Counted from the first letter of the stretch, positions 25,701 through 34,873 are shown. The stretch is DNA of 64,000 nucleotides from Variovorax sp. HW608 (GCF_900090195.1 NZ_LT607803.1:2666001-2730000); one strand, 5' to 3'. A program made the numbers and translations. Notes: generated from the sequence alone by a model not told the origin.

Positions 25701-28203
25701 CGACTACGACGGCGGCCTGGCGTTCGGCCGCCTCGCGCTCACGGTGATGGACCGCACCGGTGCCAGGGATTTCGAAGCCAAGGTGCGCTTCCTCGGCGGG
25801 CTGTTCATCCTCCCCTGGAGCCATCCGCTGGAAGACACGCTGGAGCCCTTCCGCCTGGGTGCGGCCGCGGGCCTGGAGACCGGCGACCTCGAGTACTACA
25901 GCTACTGCTTCTACGGACTGGATTCGCACGCCCTCTTCGCCGGACACGAACTGGGCGCCCTGTCGCAGGCCTGCGCCGCGCACCACGAGGCGATCCTGCG
26001 GCACAACCAGCAGAAGGTCGGCGTCGTCATGCTGCTGGTGCGCGACACCATCGCCTGGCTGCGCGACGACCCGCCCGTGGTGATGGGCGACATCGACGAA
26101 GGCCGGGTGCTGCAGCTGGCCACCGAGCGCGGCGACGCCACGTCGGTGGCCTATGCCCATGCCTGGCGATGCTGCAGGGCCTGCCTCGGCGGCGCGTACG
26201 ACGACGCACTGAAGGCTGCCGCCGCCTGCCGCGCCTACGTGGCCGGCATCGACGGGCAGCTGTTCGTGCCCTTCTTCCAGTTCTACGAGTCGCTCGCCCT
26301 GCTGGCCCTGGCCCGCGCGGGCCGGCCGCAGCCGCGCGGCGCCCGCCTCGTCGCGGCCAACCAGCGACGGATGATCCGCTGGGCCCGGCGCGTGCCGTCG
26401 ACCTTTCTTGCCCGCTGGGAACTGGTCGAGGCCGAGCGCGCCCGCGGCGCCGGCCGCCTGGCCGACGCGCTGGGCGGCTACGAGCGTGCCATCGCGGCCG
26501 CCGCACGGGCCGACAACCTGCACGACAAGGCCCTGGCGCACCAGCTGGCCGCCGGCTGCGCCGCCGACGCCGCGATGCCGACCATCGCACGCGGCCATCT
26601 GCTGCAGGCGCGGCGGGCCTGGGACCGCTGGGGTGCCCGGCGCCTCGCGCGCGCGCAGGGCGACGAGGGGCGGGGCAGCCTTCCCCCGATCCCGGGGTCG
26701 AGCCCGACTTCCAGGGCGACGAGTTCGAATTCGAGCTCGAGCCCGGCCTCGACATCGAATTCAAGCTCGGGCTCGGGCTCGGGCACCGGCGAAGCACTCG
26801 ATGCCCGCGCCATGACGCGTGCGGCCCAGGCGGTGTCCGAGAAGCTGCGGCTGCCCGAGGTGGTACGCGAGCTTTGCAGCCTGCTGCTGGCCAACGCTGG
26901 CGCACGCCAGGCCGTGCTGATCGCGCGCGACGAGCAGGACTGGCACGTGCTCGCGAGCGCGCACGTCGAACGCCCCGAGGCCGACGTCCTGGCGAGCGGC
27001 GGCGCCCTCGCCCACGCCGAGGTGTTCCAGGGCGCGGTGCACCTGGTGCTGCGGACCCGGCGCGCCTTGCTGATCGACGACGCGCTGCAGGACCCGACCT
27101 TCCGCCTCGACCCCTACGTGGCACGGGCCCGGCCCCGCTCGGTGCTGTGTTCGCCCATGCTGCGCCACGGCGAACTGGTGGGCGCCATCCTGCTCGAGAA
27201 CGAACTGGTGGCGGGCGCCTTCACGCCCGACCGCGTGGAGTTCCTGCAGGTGATCGCCGGCCAGGCCGCCATCTCGATCGAGAACGCGGGCCTGGTGCAG
27301 GACCTGGAGCAGTCGCTGGACGCGCAGGTGGCGCTGACCAACGCCCATGCCCGCTTCGTGCCGCACCAGTTCCTCGCCTCGCTGGGCCGCCGGAACATCC
27401 AGGACGTGCGCCTGGGCGACCACGCCTCCAAGTCGCTCTCGGTGCTGTTCTCGGACATCCGCGGCTTCACGCCGCTGATCGGCAGCCTGACGCCGCGCGC
27501 GAGCATCGATTTCATCAACGCCTACATCGGGCGCATGGAGCCGGCGATCCTCGCCAACGGGGGCTTCGTCGACAGCTACATCGGCGACGCGATCATGGCC
27601 CTGTTCGACGGGCCGCCCGACGATGCGGTGGCCGCCGGCGTGGGCATGCTGCGGGCGCTGCGCGAGTTCAACACCGAACGCAGCGCGGCGGGCCAGGCGC
27701 CGCTGTCCATCGGCGTGGGCATCAACACCGGCGCGCTGATGCTGGGCACCATCGGAGGTCCGAACCGCATCAAGTGCGGCGTGATCGGCGACCCGGTCAA
27801 CCTGGCGGCCCGCATCGAAGGACTGACCAAGCAGCTGGGCGTGCCGCTCTTGATCGGCGACGAGACGGCCAGTGGGCTGACCCGGCCCGGCGCCTTCCTG
27901 CTGCGCCCGGTGAGCCGCGTAGTGCTGGTGGGTCGCTCGGAACCGGTCGTCGTGCACGAGGTCTTCGACGCCGACCCACCCTCCCTTCGCGATGCCAAGG
28001 CAGCGAACCTCGATCGCTACACCCGGGCCTGCGCCGCCTTCTATGCGCGCGAATGGCGCGAGGCGCGCGCCGGGTTCGAGGCGGTGCTCGCGGCCTGCCC
28101 GCAGGACAGCGCGGCGCAGGGCTACCTGCGGCGCTGCGATGCGCTGCTGGCCGATCCCCCCGGCGCCGACTGGACGGGGGTGCTGCAGATGGAGCGCAAG
28201 TAG
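22792..28203 (+). CDS. Giant signalling protein: Ser/Thr kinase - AAA-type ATPase - GAF - class III adenylate cyclase
   Basis: About 1,803 residues. The protein kinase domain occupies roughly residues 20-280, with catalytic HKDIKPAN near 139 and DFGFA near 159. A STAND/AAA-type ATPase follows, with Walker A GPSGIGKS near 340 and Walker B LFIDDLQWAD near 466. A long helical repeat region runs to about 1290, then a Ser/Gly-rich linker, a GAF domain (about 1340-1505) and a class III nucleotide cyclase (about 1545-1720; metal-binding Asp in FSDIRGFT and in YIGDAIMALF). Kinase-ATPase-GAF arrays usually end in a histidine kinase; here the output is a cyclase. Start GTG 22792 (AGAGGG upstream) is preferred; GTG 22699 is possible. 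Confidence 0.88.
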   Translation: MDSTIVRTAPVSEALIDAPGYRVLEGLGHTSSHVTWRARRERDGCPVVLKLPRALHPTPLEVARLHHEVEMSQALPAHAVVRALGVERWDDTRHALVLEDVGGESLASKIGPHMPLRSVLRLGCALAEALAAVHAAGVIHKDIKPANVIVVDGQQVRLTDFGFAVRIARESARELAPKELEGTLAYMAPEQTGRMNRPIDRRSDLYALGTTLYELATGLLPFRSQDPLDLVHQHIALLPPSPREHRPELPRVVADLILKLMAKDAEARYQSAVGVLADLRRCLEALDGDTVPPFEIGRHDANDEFRIPQSLIGRAGEVAELDDALSRSCAGAVQLVVVEGPSGIGKSVLVGEIARLASAARALHVHGKFDQFRRDLPYSAIIQAFGQVARRLLTEPDERLVAWREKLGAALAPNGQVLLDLVPELAPVLGPQPPVLALGLSEARTRFTLVLRGFVRALASAEHPLVLFIDDLQWADGASLALLQTLLTDPEMTHLLVVVAMRDADVGPSHPFRLFLEDLAQAPGAPPVRMVLGPLDRPAVARLLAAATRTSAAAVAPLAELVTAKTGGNPFFVGEFLRELSRDGLLRFDAQQREFRWELEAVRQRHTTDNVVDLVIERVARLPAATREALEFAAVVGHSFNLATLAQVAGRSTQQARADLGAALENDVLVPVGDDYKYTALAGDSQRAGQIVYAFLHDRVQQAVYGAIPVDRRPGAHHRVGRLLLALPPAQVTERLFDIAAHFEAAGQEVQGGDERAAIASLFLRAAQKANGSMAWDAARRFAEAGRGLLGPAGWQAGGTMHALSLEALKAAFLLADRAELEAIHDEIVRHARSELERAEATAVKIQLLVSAMAYGEALDVAVPLLARLGVRLPRKGWQPQVVAGLLRTKWALRGRPVVGLAELPAVSDPALQMAMRVLVTAGSAAYFSEPQLFPQMVFELVRHSIRDGTTPQSAFGYVCYGLAMCAVLGDYDGGLAFGRLALTVMDRTGARDFEAKVRFLGGLFILPWSHPLEDTLEPFRLGAAAGLETGDLEYYSYCFYGLDSHALFAGHELGALSQACAAHHEAILRHNQQKVGVVMLLVRDTIAWLRDDPPVVMGDIDEGRVLQLATERGDATSVAYAHAWRCCRACLGGAYDDALKAAAACRAYVAGIDGQLFVPFFQFYESLALLALARAGRPQPRGARLVAANQRRMIRWARRVPSTFLARWELVEAERARGAGRLADALGGYERAIAAAARADNLHDKALAHQLAAGCAADAAMPTIARGHLLQARRAWDRWGARRLARAQGDEGRGSLPPIPGSSPTSRATSSNSSSSPASTSNSSSGSGSGTGEALDARAMTRAAQAVSEKLRLPEVVRELCSLLLANAGARQAVLIARDEQDWHVLASAHVERPEADVLASGGALAHAEVFQGAVHLVLRTRRALLIDDALQDPTFRLDPYVARARPRSVLCSPMLRHGELVGAILLENELVAGAFTPDRVEFLQVIAGQAAISIENAGLVQDLEQSLDAQVALTNAHARFVPHQFLASLGRRNIQDVRLGDHASKSLSVLFSDIRGFTPLIGSLTPRASIDFINAYIGRMEPAILANGGFVDSYIGDAIMALFDGPPDDAVAAGVGMLRALREFNTERSAAGQAPLSIGVGINTGALMLGTIGGPNRIKCGVIGDPVNLAARIEGLTKQLGVPLLIGDETASGLTRPGAFLLRPVSRVVLVGRSEPVVVHEVFDADPPSLRDAKAANLDRYTRACAAFYAREWREARAGFEAVLAACPQDSAAQGYLRRCDALLADPPGADWTGVLQMERK

Positions 28204-28207
28204 CCGC

Positions 28208-30967
28208 TCAGCTCGGGCCGTCGCCCGTCCAGGTCATGGTGTATTCGCAGAAACCCGGCACGTCGAAGTCCACCACCTTCTCCCAACCCTCGCCGGATTT
28301 CTGGGACAGGGTCCCGGTGAACTGCGCAGCCTGCTCGAACACGATCAGCGGGTACTTCCACAGCGGTGCGGTGCCCGTCACGCGCCAGGTCATCTCGGCC
28401 TTGTACTGGCCGGTGCTGTCGATCGCCGAGAAAGTGACCGTCTTCGGGTACTTCCAGAGCACCTTCCAGTGTTCCCAGTCCGAGAAGCTGGAGCTGAACG
28501 ATTCCTGCGGGAAGCAGAGGCGCAGGTCGCCATGGCGGAAATACGCCACCGACTTCTGGAACGCGGCATGCAGGCCGACGTCGAAGGCGATGTGCCGCGA
28601 CGGATCGGAGAACGCAGCCCAGGCCCACACATTGCCCGGCAGGAACCAGATGCCCCAGTCGTGGTCGTGGTAGCCGGTCGCCTCGACCAGCTCGATGCGC
28701 TCGCCATTGACGCTGACCCACCCGTTGACCCGGGCCGAGGGCATGTAGGCCAGCCAGGAGCTCACCTCCCACGGCGAGGAGCCGTGCACGTTGTTCGCCA
28801 GCACCTGCGGCGCATCGGCCTGGGTGTAGACGAGTGCCATCGAGACGCTGCCGTCGTCCGAGGTGGCGTTGATCTCGTACGTGTTGGCGTCGAGCGCCTG
28901 CAGCGTGTTGCCCGCCAGCGTGACGTCGGCCTTCTCGGCCGAGGCCCAGAACTCCGAGATGCCGTGGTAGTCCATCTTCACCGTGATGCCCGAGCCCTGC
29001 GGGTCGAAGATGGCGGCGTTGAGGTTCACCACGCCCATCAGGTCGATGTCGGTCGGGTTGAAGCAGGAGAAGGTCACCATGCCCGAGCGGCCGCTCTTCG
29101 GGTCGACCCAGTTGAAGTACCACCACTCGGTGTACCAGAAGAGATGGGATGCGCTGCGGTACTCGGCGATGTGGAATGCGTCGTCGGCCGGCGTCACCGC
29201 GCCCGCCTGCACGGGCGCGAGCGCCGCCGGCGGGGTGCCGGTGCCGTCGTCGCCACGGGCGTGCCGCGCCATGGCCATCGTGTAGGCGAGCCAGGAGCGC
29301 TGGGCCCCCGCGTCGCCGGCCAACACCCCGCCGTCCCAGGGCAGTCCTTCGTCCCAGCGCTCTTGGTCGTGCATCCGGAACGGAAGGAACAGCTCGGGCA
29401 TGCCCATGTCCCAGATCTGGCAGCGGGGCGCCGCCGACCCGGTGCGGTCGAGCAGCGCGTTGACCGCACGCCGCCCGGCCTCGTTGGCCGAGTCCATGCA
29501 GGCCAGGTCGGCGTTGGTCTGCACGTAGTCCGAGGCGAGCACCAGGTTCTCGATGCCGGTGCCTGCCTGCGGGCGCTTGCCCCAGCTCGATGGCGTGTTG
29601 ATGAACAGGGGTTCGAGGTTGATGTCCTTGCTCGGGCGGTCGAACTGCGGATCCTCGATGTCGGTATCCAGGAAGTAGCCCACCTTGTCCTGGTCGCGCA
29701 GCAGCACCTGGCCGCCCTGGTTGAGGGCCAGCTTGAGCTCCTGCCAGACCTCGTCGGCGATCTGGTCGGGGCGGAGGTCGCACGCGAACTCCTTGATGAA
29801 GTACCCCTTGCACTGCCAGTCCGAGATGTCGACGGACAGGATGCCGCTGACCGTGCCATCGCCGTAGTCGTGCAGGTCGATGCCCTTCCAGAACTGGGCC
29901 TCGGAGATGGAGGTGATGGCCCAGGGCGAATCCACGTACAGCACATGCCCATGGATCACCGGCACGTCGGTGCGCAGGAAGAACTGGATGCCGTTCATCC
30001 ACCGCACCTGCGGGTCGAGCACGCGGATGTTCGCCAGCGAGGGGTCGACCGCCACCATGGCATCGCTGATCAACGGCCCCATGACCTCGACCGGCATGGC
30101 GCAGACGTAGTAGTCGGCGACCACCTGCGTGACCGCCGCGGTGTCCACGTCCTCGACCTGCACGCCGGAGATGCGCCCGTCCACGCAGTCGATGGCGCGC
30201 ACTCTGCGCCGCGTGAGATAGCGTCCGCCCAGCTGCTCGATGTGCGCGATCCACGGCAGGAGCAGCTGCGGGCTGGTCGGCCCGTCGAGCACGCGGTCGG
30301 TGCTGCCGGCCGCCAGGTCGAACTGGCCGAAGAGCAGGTGCACCTGCACCTGGCCGATGGTGCGCGCACTGCCCTCCTTCGCGTTCGCGGCGACGAGCGA
30401 GCGCGACAGGCCCTCGGCGAGGAAGCGCTGGTAGGCAGGCGACCGATTTTCGGCGTCGACGAATTCCCACCACGAAATGGCTTCGAGCTCATGCAGCCTG
30501 CGCTCGTCGCACGAGGTCATCACCTGCCAGATGCGGCGGGCGAAGAACTCGAGTTCGCCGGGCAGAAGGCCGATGTCGGTATCGAAGATGTCCTTGAACA
30601 CCAGGAGCACTTCGTCCCACGAGCGCGGCAGGCGGGAGGGCACCACCACGGGCGCCCCGCCGAACTGCGCGATCTCGATCAGGCTCGTCGGCGTGAGGTT
30701 GTCATAGCAGTTGCCCGCGCCGAAGGGAATACGCTTCATCGAGTCGGGCAGGTGCCGATAGAAGGCCGGGATGAAGCGAAAGCCATGCTCGCCAGGCAGG
30801 TCGGGCCGCCCTCCCACACCGGTGCCCGTCGCAGGCAAGGTGCGCGACTTGCCTCCAGGGATGGTCTTGAGTTCGTAAACCGTGACCTCGAATCCGCGTT
30901 CGAGCAGCTCGTGCGCCGCCGTCAGACCGCCGATTCCCCCACCCAGCACCGCCACCGATTTGCCCAT
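28208..30967 (-). CDS. Fusion of FAD-dependent amine-oxidase/desaturase-like enzyme with a C-terminal CrtC/AttH-like domain
   Basis: A 919-residue protein. Residues 1 to about 590 form a flavin oxidoreductase of the amine oxidase/phytoene desaturase/HpnE type, with the FAD loop LGGGIGGL (residues 7-14) and VYELKTIPGGKSRT. From about residue 598 a separate beta-rich domain begins (EYRSASHLFWYTEWWYFNW), with GYHDHDWGIWF near 760. That pattern is shared by CrtC (carotenoid hydratase) and AttH lipocalin-like proteins. AGGAG before ATG 30967 sets the start. It ends four bases from the convergent kinase-cyclase gene. Desaturation plus hydration of an isoprenoid is a plausible but unproven role. Confidence 0.82.
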   Translation of the reverse strand: MGKSVAVLGGGIGGLTAAHELLERGFEVTVYELKTIPGGKSRTLPATGTGVGGRPDLPGEHGFRFIPAFYRHLPDSMKRIPFGAGNCYDNLTPTSLIEIAQFGGAPVVVPSRLPRSWDEVLLVFKDIFDTDIGLLPGELEFFARRIWQVMTSCDERRLHELEAISWWEFVDAENRSPAYQRFLAEGLSRSLVAANAKEGSARTIGQVQVHLLFGQFDLAAGSTDRVLDGPTSPQLLLPWIAHIEQLGGRYLTRRRVRAIDCVDGRISGVQVEDVDTAAVTQVVADYYVCAMPVEVMGPLISDAMVAVDPSLANIRVLDPQVRWMNGIQFFLRTDVPVIHGHVLYVDSPWAITSISEAQFWKGIDLHDYGDGTVSGILSVDISDWQCKGYFIKEFACDLRPDQIADEVWQELKLALNQGGQVLLRDQDKVGYFLDTDIEDPQFDRPSKDINLEPLFINTPSSWGKRPQAGTGIENLVLASDYVQTNADLACMDSANEAGRRAVNALLDRTGSAAPRCQIWDMGMPELFLPFRMHDQERWDEGLPWDGGVLAGDAGAQRSWLAYTMAMARHARGDDGTGTPPAALAPVQAGAVTPADDAFHIAEYRSASHLFWYTEWWYFNWVDPKSGRSGMVTFSCFNPTDIDLMGVVNLNAAIFDPQGSGITVKMDYHGISEFWASAEKADVTLAGNTLQALDANTYEINATSDDGSVSMALVYTQADAPQVLANNVHGSSPWEVSSWLAYMPSARVNGWVSVNGERIELVEATGYHDHDWGIWFLPGNVWAWAAFSDPSRHIAFDVGLHAAFQKSVAYFRHGDLRLCFPQESFSSSFSDWEHWKVLWKYPKTVTFSAIDSTGQYKAEMTWRVTGTAPLWKYPLIVFEQAAQFTGTLSQKSGEGWEKVVDFDVPGFCEYTMTWTGDGPS

Positions 30968-31069
30968 GAAGACTCCTCGATCCCATTGTTGTGTGAGGCG
31001 CGATCGTAGAGAACCTTTGTATGAATTGGCAAGATGTGCCACTCCCACCGGTCGCTCAGGGTCTTGTCT

Positions 31070-32338
31070 TCATCGGCCCAGGCTGGCCCACAGCGCCGGC
31101 TCCAGCGAGGCGGCCGCGAGCAGGCCGCCCATGAAGGCGCCTTGCACGCCCGGACTGACCACGTCCTGCCCCGCCAGCAACAAGCCAGGCAGGGGCGTGC
31201 GCACATGCAAGGCCGGGCTGGTCAGCCGCCCGGCGCTCATCTCGATGCCATACATGGCGCCGCCCGGAGAACGCACATAGCGCCGCTGCGTGAGCGGCGT
31301 CGACAACTCGTGGAAGCGCAGCATGGGCTTGAGCGCCGGGAAGTGGCGCAGGAACTGCGACAGCAGCCTCTCCTCGATCCGGGCCTCCAGCGCGAGGTAA
31401 TCCTGCGGCCGCTCGCCGTCCGGCCGCGCCAGCCAGGGCGCGAAGACATGCGGATCGACCATGGCCACCAACTCGGCGGTCGGCCTGCCGCGGCTTTCCG
31501 GGTCCTTCAGCGACGGAAAGGCCACGAAGATGCCGGGCGCATCTTCGTCGGCCGGTCGTTGCCAAAGGCTGCCGATGGCGTCACCCTCGAAGATCCAGTG
31601 GTTTGCGCTGCTCGCACCGGCCGCTCGCAGGTCGCCCTCCAGCCCGACGAACAGCGAGATGCAGGACAGCCCCGGGGCCAGCGCCTGGATGGTCTGTTGC
31701 CAGCCGGCGGCGACATCGGGCGCCAGACAGGCCACGGTGTTGCCGACGCCCATGGCGGAAATCAGTCGCGGGCTCGACGCCACGTGTTGCTCGCCGCCCA
31801 TCGCGTAGACCACGCCACTCACGCGCCCGCCCTCGGTCGTGATGCGCTGCACATCGCAGCCCAGGCTCAAAGCGCCACCGGCGGCCTCGATCACCGGCTG
31901 CAGGCATTGCGCGAAGCGAGCCGGACCTCCTATCGGGTAATAGGCGCCGCCGTTGTAGGCGCCGGTGACCAGGGCATGCATCGCAAACGGCGCCTGCGCC
32001 GGCGGTGCGCCGTAGTCGGCCCAGCGCGCGCCCAGCACCGCCCGTAGCTCGGGGTCGGAGATCAGCGCCAGCTCGTCGGCCAGCGTACGCCGCGTCCAAT
32101 GCTCGGCATCGGCTCCGCGCCAGAGGCTCAGGGCCCAGGCCACCCAGTGCGGCATGGCATGCGAGGCGAAGAGCTGCATGGCGGTGCGACGCGCCGCATC
32201 GCAGGATTCGAACCAGTGTCCAATGGCGCGTTCCTGCTGCGGAAAGCGCGCAACGAGCGCTTCGCGGTAGGCCGATTCCGGGTGCAGGATGCCAAACTCG
32301 AAGCCGGGCAATCGGACGATGTCACGATGGCGTCCCAC
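31070..32338 (-). pseudogene. N-terminally truncated CrtI/RetSat-like FAD oxidoreductase
   Basis: Good similarity to carotenoid desaturase/retinol-saturase-like enzymes runs from about 32338 (RLPGFEFGILHPESAYREAL) to the C-terminal FAD-contact segment LLLAGQDVVSPGVQGAFMGG. The first 100 or so residues, including the GxGxxG dinucleotide fold, are absent in every minus frame upstream. No ATG with a ribosome site exists near the start of the similarity; only a TTG at 32440 opens the frame. It is probably a decayed copy or an inactive partner. It lies 102 bases upstream of the FAD-CrtC fusion gene on the same strand. Confidence 0.65.
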
Positions 32339-32526
32339 ATGCGGCCTCCGGCTGCCACCGCGACTGCGTGGCCCAGGCGCGCAGCATCGCTCCGCCGCGC
32401 GAATGACCGTTTGACGCACCGCAAGGCAGTGCAAGCCCAAGCCCCAGGGCCTTGATCGCGGTCAAGGCCGCGCGGCTCGACAAATCCAAAAATGCAGGGG
32501 AACGCTCCTTCCTCTGGAGGTCACGC

Positions 32527-32979
32527 ATGGACGACGAAATGAGACGGAAGATCCTGGCGCTGCTGGATCAACATCGGATCATGACCATCGCGACGCTGCG
32601 CCCGGATGGCTGGCCGCAGGCCACGACCGTCGGCTACGTGAACGATGGCCTGACCCTGTACTTTCTCTGCGGGCTGGACAGTCAGAAGGCAGGCAACCTG
32701 GCGCGCGATGACCGCGTCTCGCTGACGATCGATCACGACACGGCGGACTTGATGGCGATCACCGGCCTGTCGATGGCAGGACGCGCGCAGGCGGTGAATG
32801 ACCGGGCCGAAGCGGAGAAAGTCCTGCGCATGCTGCCGCTGAAATACCCGGACGCCCCGCCCCTGCCGATGAAGATGCCGAGCCCGGACGAGGTTCGCCT
32901 GTTCCGCATCACGCCCACGGTCATTTCCGTGCTCGACTACTCGAAGGGCTTTGGGCATACGGATCTCGTCACTTGCTGA
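32527..32979 (+). CDS. Pyridoxamine 5'-phosphate oxidase family protein
   Basis: A 150-residue split-barrel flavin- or F420-binding-type protein with ATLRPDGWPQATTVGYVNDG near residues 23-42 and a central LDSQKAGNLARDDRVSLTID. GGAG eight bases before ATG 32527 sets the start. Members include general stress proteins and heme or FMN binders; the exact role is open. Its last 11 bases overlap the end of the convergent AI-2E transporter gene. Confidence 0.85.
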   Translation: MDDEMRRKILALLDQHRIMTIATLRPDGWPQATTVGYVNDGLTLYFLCGLDSQKAGNLARDDRVSLTIDHDTADLMAITGLSMAGRAQAVNDRAEAEKVLRMLPLKYPDAPPLPMKMPSPDEVRLFRITPTVISVLDYSKGFGHTDLVTC

Positions 32980-34873
32980 TGCCTACGGCGCTGACGCTCC
33001 CTGCTTGCGCTTGCAGATCCAGCACCAGCTGCTCGTACGAGCTGGCAATATGGTCCACGCTCTCGCGAAACTCGGCCTTGGCCTGCCCCGTCGCCTCGGC
33101 TTGCCCAGGCAGAACGAGCGCCGCGATGTGAGCATCGGAAGTCTCCAAACGCAGTTCACGCGCCAGTCTTATCCCGGTCTCCGGGCTCGCACCACCGGTC
33201 ATCGTGACCAGGCAAATGACGCGGATCGTTGTCTCAGGCATTCGCGAATATTTCAGGGAGCGCAAATCTTCAATCGTCAGATCTCGTGCGTCCAGACGCA
33301 GGCTTCGCAGCATTCGAACAAGGATCTCGGTCACCAGGTCATCGCCCGGCCCGCCCATGCCCACGCAGACGACAACGGAGTGATCGCCGGGTTGTTCGCC
33401 CGTCTGCGGGTGTTCGCGGAGCATCCGCCTCTGCCGCAGCAAGCGCGCCGAACTCGCTTCCTCGAGCACGGACATCGGCTTTGGACTCATGGCGCGATCA
33501 CGCTTGGCACCGTCGAGGGCTTCGACGACCTGCACGATCGTGCTGCGAAGTTGGGCCTGTTGCCGCAGCGTGGTCTGTCCCTTGAGGTAGTCGGCGCGGC
33601 CCAGCTGAATCGCAGGCACCAGCACGCTGTCACAGTACCTGGCGAACGATCCCCGCCGCAGGTATTCGCGTGCCCCGGCGATGATCTCCTCCGAGTCGCC
33701 GGACAGAGCCCGCTGGTAGAACTTCTGCGCCATCGTCAGCGCCGGGCCATCCCCGAGCACGACGTCGAGGAAGCCCAGCGACTCGGCGTGGCGGCCGGCT
33801 ACCGCCAGACACAAGGTCAGCGGCGTCGCGATGATCACGCCGACCGCCCCCCACAGCCAGCCCCAGAAGAGCGTGGCCAGCACGATGGACAAAGGAGAGA
33901 GCCCCGTCGCCTGACCGTAGACACGGGGCTCGATGACGTGGGAGGTGACCAGGTCGGCCGTCAGGAACACGGCGCCCGTCGTCAGCATCAGGGTCCAATT
34001 CTCGGCCGCACCCAGGGCCAGAAGCATGGCCAGCAAAGCTGCCGCGAGCACTCCGACATAGGGCACGAACCGCAGAATGGCTGTGATCGCTGCAATCAGC
34101 GCCGCCTCCGGCAAGCCCGTGGCAGCGAGCGCTACCCAGATGACAAGCCCGAAGCAGATGTTGACCGCTATCTGGCGCGCCAGATAGCGAGAAAGCCTGT
34201 CGCCGGCGTCGTTGATGGCCAAGGTCGTCGCCCGCAGATCGCCGCCCATGAGTCGTATGAAGCGGTCCCGCAGGGATTCCCGCTCCAGCAGCAGGAAGAC
34301 AAGGACGACGATCGTGATGCCAGCGCTGCCGATCGGACCAGCGACCCATGAAAGAAGTCGGCCGAGGCGCTCCATCGGGTCGGGCTTGGGTTGGAGGACG
34401 CCTTCCGACGATTTTCCATCGACTCCGGAACGGACGACTCTTGTCGTCGGTTCGGCGGCATTGGCCCCGACCTTGCTGGCCGGGTTGAAGAGCGCTTCAG
34501 CGGCGTCCCAGGTCTTCTCGATCGGCGACAACGCAACGAGACGCAGCGAGCGCAAATTGCGCTCGAGCGTCGCCTGGTATGCAGGCAGATGAGATGCCAT
34601 CCGGATGGCATGCACACCGATCAGCGTAGCCAGCAGTGCGATGACCAGGGCAGCGGACGCTACGGCTCCCAACACCGATGAGACATGCCCCAGTCCGAAG
34701 ACGCGCAGCCGCCGGACCAGAGGGTTGACTGCGAAGCACAGCAAGACTGCCAGGGTCACCGGTACGAGGATCGACCGGCCGAGATAGAGCAGGCCGAGCG
34801 CAGCCGACATTGCCAGCACGATGAGCGCGATGCTCCAGGTGCGTGGGAATCGCCTCGGCCATCCTCGGTTCAT
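32969..34873 (-). CDS. AI-2E family transporter with long C-terminal cytoplasmic extension
   Basis: A 634-residue membrane protein. Residues 1 to about 360 hold the PerM/AI-2E exporter-like fold: paired N-terminal helices, a soluble loop, then a helical bundle with RFVPYVGVLAAALLAMLLALG. The last 270 residues are soluble and carry YCDSVLVPAIQLGRADY, and further on a VVVCVGMGGPGDDLVTEILVR segment resembling the start of a B12-binding-like or flavodoxin-like fold. Its start overlaps the lipoprotein stop by four bases (34870-34873), so the two form one operon. The substrate is unknown; few family members have been shown to move AI-2. Confidence 0.85.
   Translation of the reverse strand: MNRGWPRRFPRTWSIALIVLAMSAALGLLYLGRSILVPVTLAVLLCFAVNPLVRRLRVFGLGHVSSVLGAVASAALVIALLATLIGVHAIRMASHLPAYQATLERNLRSLRLVALSPIEKTWDAAEALFNPASKVGANAAEPTTRVVRSGVDGKSSEGVLQPKPDPMERLGRLLSWVAGPIGSAGITIVVLVFLLLERESLRDRFIRLMGGDLRATTLAINDAGDRLSRYLARQIAVNICFGLVIWVALAATGLPEAALIAAITAILRFVPYVGVLAAALLAMLLALGAAENWTLMLTTGAVFLTADLVTSHVIEPRVYGQATGLSPLSIVLATLFWGWLWGAVGVIIATPLTLCLAVAGRHAESLGFLDVVLGDGPALTMAQKFYQRALSGDSEEIIAGAREYLRRGSFARYCDSVLVPAIQLGRADYLKGQTTLRQQAQLRSTIVQVVEALDGAKRDRAMSPKPMSVLEEASSARLLRQRRMLREHPQTGEQPGDHSVVVCVGMGGPGDDLVTEILVRMLRSLRLDARDLTIEDLRSLKYSRMPETTIRVICLVTMTGGASPETGIRLARELRLETSDAHIAALVLPGQAEATGQAKAEFRESVDHIASSYEQLVLDLQAQAGSVSAVGISK

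Noticed and set aside
22678..26598. A 1,306-residue antisense open frame under the kinase-cyclase
   Set aside because: Low-complexity His/Arg/Gly composition and no recognisable domain; typical of high-GC antisense frames.
23055..28673. An 1,872-residue open frame overlapping the kinase-cyclase in another frame
   Set aside because: The composition is Arg/Gly/Ala-rich without motifs, while the other frame shows kinase, Walker and cyclase motifs in order.
31070..32440. Annotation as an intact CrtI-type enzyme from the TTG at 32440
   Set aside because: The FAD-binding loop is absent and the first 30 or so residues of that frame are not protein-like, so a truncated gene is the better reading.
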